A stretch of 64,000 nt of DNA from Fibrobacteria bacterium (lineage in GTDB: Bacteria > Fibrobacterota > Fibrobacteria > UBA11236), in the NCBI GenBank assembly GCA_025360005.1, contig JANYDA010000007.1, positions 85,895 to 149,894 on the forward strand, read 5' to 3'. Of this stretch, positions 63,126 through 64,000 are shown piece after piece; position 1 is the first letter of the stretch, and each line of letters starts with the position of its first letter. The notes below the pieces were generated by a model. It had not been told where the DNA came from and did not search any database. It saw only the letters and a program-made list of their open reading frames with translations. Position numbers and translations under genes: made by a program.

Positions 63126-63815
63126 ATGAAGCTAGACCTCCATGTTTCCAAGCAGCCCGACGACGAAAGTTGCGGGATAACCTGTCTCCAAGCCATCTAC
63201 GACTACCACTCCTATCCCACTTCCCTCGACAAGCTCAAGCACGAGATAGAGCACTGGCAAACCGGCGGTACCGTGGCCGTGAACCTGGCCCGCAACGCGC
63301 TCTCGCACGGATTCCGCGCCGAGATCTACACCTACAACATCAAGATTTTCGACCCTACCTGGAAAAGCCTGGCGCCCATGGAGTTGTCCGGCAAGCTCAA
63401 GCAGCGCGCACGCAAGATCCGCAGCAAGAAGCAGAAGAAGGTGATCGGCTTCTACCTGGATTTCCTGAAGAAAGGCGGCGTCCTCAAGTTCGACGATTTG
63501 GACGAGGACCTGCTCAGCCGGCTGTTCAAGAAACATAAGCCGATCATTTGCGGCCTCTCCGCCACGTATCTATATCAGCATATGCGCGAGACCAACGACT
63601 GCGAAGAGGACGACATTGTCGGCAATCCGGTGGGGCACTTCGTGGTGGTTTCGGGCTGGGATCCGCATGCGCGCACGGTGACCATCCAGGATCCCCTGCG
63701 CAAGAATCCCATTTCCGAATCCGGCACCTATAAGCTTCCCTTCACCAAGTTCGCCAATGCGGTGATGCTGGGAATCCTGACTTACGATGAAAACCTGCTG
63801 GTGATCGCGAAGTAG
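63126..63815 (+). CDS. C39-like cysteine peptidase (RimK-associated)
   Basis: 229 residues. DDESCGITCLQAIYDYH gives the oxyanion Gln-like D12/E14 area and the catalytic Cys16; H171 (VGHFVVVSGWD) and D189 (IQDPLR) complete a papain-type triad. No signal peptide, so cytoplasmic, unlike bacteriocin-processing C39. Followed 69 bases on by a RimK-type ATP-grasp gene, a pairing known for RLAN-domain ligases, so it probably trims or removes a residue that the ligase adds. Confidence 0.82.
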   Translation: MKLDLHVSKQPDDESCGITCLQAIYDYHSYPTSLDKLKHEIEHWQTGGTVAVNLARNALSHGFRAEIYTYNIKIFDPTWKSLAPMELSGKLKQRARKIRSKKQKKVIGFYLDFLKKGGVLKFDDLDEDLLSRLFKKHKPIICGLSATYLYQHMRETNDCEEDDIVGNPVGHFVVVSGWDPHARTVTIQDPLRKNPISESGTYKLPFTKFANAVMLGILTYDENLLVIAK

Positions 63816-63884
63816 CGGCGACGGCAAGGCGACGGAAAAAAACGGCACGGTAAAAGCAAGCAAAAGCAAAGTGATAGCGAAAAA

Positions 63885-64000
63885 ATGATACGGAACATAT
63901 GCGTGGTGGAGAATGCCCGCCACTGGAAAAAACGGGTGCCCCAGATAGAGTTCGTCTCCGTGAACGACTATCTCTTCCTCAAGGAATGGCAGGACCTGCG
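63885..64000 (+). CDS. RimK/RLAN-type ATP-grasp ligase (N-terminus, 3' partial)
   Basis: Only 38 codons are in the window. The start MIRNICVVENARHW and EFVSVNDYLFLKEWQDL match the opening of RLAN, the N-terminal domain of RimK-like ATP-grasp proteins. These ligases add amino acids (often Glu) to a carboxyl group with ATP. It ends at the window edge. Call rests on short sequence plus the C39-like neighbour. Confidence 0.6.
   Translation, partial: MIRNICVVENARHWKKRVPQIEFVSVNDYLFLKEWQDL

Overview
The window is a GC-rich chromosomal segment of a diderm (Gram-negative) bacterium. Outer-membrane barrels, TamA/TamB, lipoproteins and an OmpA-family protein all point to two membranes. A TIGR02147-family gene (a family best known as a large paralogous set in Fibrobacter), a lipoprotein with DUF2341 and LamG-like domains, a GH28 enzyme and an OmpA protein with calcium-type repeats make a member of Fibrobacterota the most likely source. 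That assignment is an inference from gene content. No rRNA, tRNA, CRISPR array, integrase or intact insertion sequence was seen.

Layout. 1-5 kb: TamB-like (5' partial), TamA-like Omp85 and YihY/BrkB. 5-12.2 kb: small membrane and zinc-ribbon proteins, a divergent SelO-type AMPylase, two orphan response regulators around a WG-repeat membrane protein, an inositol-phosphatase-family enzyme and a SAM hydrolase. 12.2-19.2 kb: DUF2341/LamG lipoprotein with TIGR02147, then a block with a decayed di-haem peroxidase gene, GH28, a truncated LVIVD-type gene and a PQQ-type sugar dehydrogenase. A 21-nt hairpin repeat lies at each edge of that block. 19.2-29.5 kb: the most unusual region, eight co-oriented minus-strand genes. 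From upstream to downstream they are a TPR/outer-membrane protein, a four-repeat helical exported protein, an outer-membrane protein, a histidine kinase, a sigma-54-dependent response regulator, an ECF sigma factor, an anti-sigma-like membrane protein with a DUF4384-like domain, and a caspase-family protease that ends in a beta-barrel. 29.5-35 kb: OmpA/TSP3, UbiA family, two lipoproteins and a Gfo/Idh/MocA oxidoreductase.

35-47.3 kb is the conserved translation/RNA-decay operon, read on the minus strand: rimP, nusA, infB, rbfA, truB, ribF, a 41-codon membrane ORF, rpsO, pnp and an M16 peptidase. infB carries a long Gly-rich tract. 47.5-54.4 kb: small membrane protein, mazG, dprA with a DivIC/FtsB-like gene, an HTH-PAS regulator, a pseudo-receiver/HATPase protein, an exported protein and a DUF486 protein. 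54.4-64 kb: modC-modB-Mop without modA, an HvfC-like protein, a WbuC cupin, a FadL-type porin, an EamA transporter, a transglutaminase-like exported protein, a DUF4412 protein, and a C39-like peptidase followed by the start of a RimK/RLAN ATP-grasp gene that runs off the end.

The best candidate for an undescribed system is the 19.2-29.5 kb cluster. The sigma, anti-sigma and caspase genes overlap one another and look translationally coupled. The sequence just upstream of the sigma gene fits an ECF-type promoter. The caspase has a signal peptide and a C-terminal barrel, which would place a cysteine protease at the outer membrane rather than in the cytoplasm. All functional links in this cluster are inferred from gene order and visible domains.
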